From Desulfurococcales archaeon (GTDB lineage Archaea; Thermoproteota; Thermoprotei_A; Sulfolobales; Desulfurococcaceae): 6,329 bases of DNA. The notes under the pieces are model-generated. The model worked only from the letters and a program-made list of their open reading frames with translations. It was not told where the DNA came from and ran no database searches. Positions within the stretch are counted from its first letter, which is position 1; every line of letters begins with the position of its first letter. The translations under genes were made by a program, and so were the position numbers. This document shows positions 5,017 through 6,329 of the stretch, in pieces. Location of the stretch: contig JALVHX010000007.1 in assembly GCA_027028805.1 (NCBI GenBank), forward strand, positions 1 to 6,329, given 5' to 3'.

Positions 5017-6210
5017 GTGGAAACCTCTATGGGGCATCTATATCTCTATTTATCCCTGTTGCTGCTTCTCGGATTCATATTTAGCATACCTCTTCGGAGA
5101 AAAGGATTTCCTACAAGTCTTGGTTATCTTTTGTCCGGATTATTATTAGCGTTGTTTATGGATATACCGGATGAGGCTGTTTCTTTTCTTAGAAATATTG
5201 GGGAGATGGCCGTTGTCTTATTGTTTTTCGAGATCGGTTACGAGCTCAATATTGAGCGTGTAAAGGATCTCGCAGGCTTTCCCCTATACCTATCGCTCCT
5301 CGAGGTAATATTTGCCATGCTTATGAGTCTCGGTATAGGCCTCTTGTTCGGGCTAGATGTTGTTTCTTCATTAATTATGGGTATCTCTGCAAGCTTCTCT
5401 AGTACTGTTTTTACCTACAAGTTATTGGAGGACGCTCCTCCTTCGAGAAATGATGTCCGGGAGCTAATTTATAGAGTTGTTATAGTTGAAGACATTGTCC
5501 TCGTTGTTTCCCTAAGCATTATCGAGTCGTTCCTAACCAAGCCTGCCGAGCCTATTATGTTGTTATTGCCTATTACGCTCCCCCTAATACTATTTACGGT
5601 GTCTTATGAAATAACCCATAAGTATCTTAGAAAATATGTTTCAAACGATGATAATAGTATCATACTTGTGATCGGTTATGGCCTACTATTATCGTATATA
5701 TCTGCAATGCTTGGTTCATCGCCTGCCATTGGGGCTTTTTTAGCCGGCCTATCCTTTTCTGGAACTTCTAGAGAACTTGTGGATAAGCTTAGACCTATCA
5801 GGAGCTTTACTCTCTTCTTATTCTTCATATCTATGGGTATAAGTTTCTCCAGCCACGACATCTCCACTAATACTATCATATTCGCCGTCATTATCGCCGT
5901 TATCCTGGTGGCTATACATACAATAGCCACGCTATCTGCATCACTCATTATGAGCGGGCTCGGTATTCTATACGGGCTTGAGGCTGGCATATATCTATCA
6001 ACGCTCAGCGAGCTCGGGCTTCTCGTAGCCTATAGAGGTGTCCAGCTGGGCCTAATCGAGCACCGCTATGCCCTGAGTATACCATTAGCGGTATTAATTG
6101 CAAGCATCACATCCGCTTTTATGGCATCGCGGAAAACACATATAGTAATAAAATTTTATAGGAAAACACCTAATACTCTCAGAAAAACAATAAATATAAT
6201 TACAAAATAA
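5017..6210 (+). CDS. CPA2-family cation/proton antiporter (Kef/NapA type, membrane domain only)
   Basis: A 397-residue integral membrane protein of the CPA2 monovalent cation:proton antiporter family, exchanging H+ for Na+ or K+ across the cytoplasmic membrane. About 12-13 hydrophobic segments fill the length. Family marks, numbered from the GTG start: SST (128-130) in the broken helix, VED (157-159) with E158-D159 at the ion-binding acidic position, GAFLAGL (239-245), FFISMGIS (269-276) and LSELGLL (330-336). The protein ends about 25 residues after the last membrane segment, so there is no C-terminal TrkA-N/RCK nucleotide-binding domain as in KefB/KefC. Which ion it carries cannot be read from the sequence. 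The start is uncertain: GTG has an AGGTG site, while ATG at 5029 (393 residues) begins right at the first membrane helix and TTG at 4990 would give 406. The 3' end is unusually A/T-rich compared with the leftward genes. Confidence 0.88.
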   Translation: METSMGHLYLYLSLLLLLGFIFSIPLRRKGFPTSLGYLLSGLLLALFMDIPDEAVSFLRNIGEMAVVLLFFEIGYELNIERVKDLAGFPLYLSLLEVIFAMLMSLGIGLLFGLDVVSSLIMGISASFSSTVFTYKLLEDAPPSRNDVRELIYRVVIVEDIVLVVSLSIIESFLTKPAEPIMLLLPITLPLILFTVSYEITHKYLRKYVSNDDNSIILVIGYGLLLSYISAMLGSSPAIGAFLAGLSFSGTSRELVDKLRPIRSFTLFLFFISMGISFSSHDISTNTIIFAVIIAVILVAIHTIATLSASLIMSGLGILYGLEAGIYLSTLSELGLLVAYRGVQLGLIEHRYALSIPLAVLIASITSAFMASRKTHIVIKFYRKTPNTLRKTINIITK

Positions 6211-6329
6211 TACAAGAAATAAATGTGATTCCCGGCAATAAAGATGATACTAATTTTATATTATATGGACTGAGTATTGATAATTAAAAGAAGAATTAAA
6301 ATGAAAAATAATTTATTACCCATTTAACT
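6211..6329. other. A/T-rich end of window without a recognisable gene
   Basis: This stretch is strongly A/T-rich and holds no open frame of useful length; the only ATG near the end (6300) leads to an 8-codon frame. TTTTATATTATATGG at about 6255-6269 resembles a TATA element and could serve a gene starting beyond the window. No long T-run or stable hairpin follows the antiporter stop. Confidence 0.4.

Noticed and set aside
4958..5149. 63-codon rightward frame starting with ATG before the antiporter
   Set aside because: It continues out of frame through the antiporter's first membrane helices, whose family match in the other frame is clear.
6235..6290. Possible C/D box guide RNA (GATGATA ... 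CTGA)
   Set aside because: The C box does not match RTGATGA and no second D box CTGA follows at suitable spacing.
1..6329. CRISPR array, insertion sequence, toxin-antitoxin or defence cassette
   Set aside because: No regularly spaced direct repeats, no transposase or integrase motifs, no inverted-repeat-bounded segment, and the solitary Panacea-like resemblance has no toxin partner.

Overview
The window looks like a core chromosomal segment of a hyperthermophilic archaeon of the phylum Thermoproteota (Crenarchaeota), probably Desulfurococcales-like. The domain assignment is firm: it carries ribosomal proteins L21e and L40e, archaeal RNA polymerase subunit Rpo4/F, archaeal SRP54 and archaeal Pus10. 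It also has TATA-type promoter elements, GGAGG/AGGTGA-type ribosome binding sites, and a tRNA gene without an encoded CCA. The tRNA acceptor, anticodon and T stems are entirely G:C, which fits a hyperthermophile. The order-level placement is inference from protein flavour and ATA/AGG-rich codon use.

Bases 1-4257 are read leftward (minus strand). In transcription order the genes are L40e, tRNA-Asp(GUC), SRP54, a TrmY-like tRNA methyltransferase, Pus10, L21e and Rpo4 (cut by the window edge). SRP54, TrmY-like and Pus10 overlap by 4 and 8 bases and form a tight translationally coupled unit. L21e and Rpo4 follow after a 94-base gap that may hold an internal promoter. The unit joins protein targeting, tRNA T-loop modification, ribosome and RNA polymerase. 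Pus10 makes pseudouridine at tRNA positions 54 and 55, and TrmY methylates pseudouridine 54. The tRNA-Asp in the same window has U54 and U55, so it is a potential substrate.

The region from 4258 to 4462 is a divergent intergenic region. It carries a TATA-like element for L40e identical over 11 bases to the one in front of tRNA-Asp, plus a small palindrome nearer the rightward gene. From 4463 the genes read rightward: a 136-residue protein of unknown function with a faint resemblance to Panacea/SocA-type domains, then a CPA2-type Na+/H+ (or K+/H+) antiporter membrane domain. The antiporter gene, its 3' end and the final 119 bases are clearly richer in A+T than the leftward block.

I see no mobile element, CRISPR array, defence cassette or obviously new multi-gene system. 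The most interesting points are the overlapping methyltransferase-pseudouridine synthase pair, the divergent C-terminal half of the methyltransferase, and the unassigned 136-residue protein.
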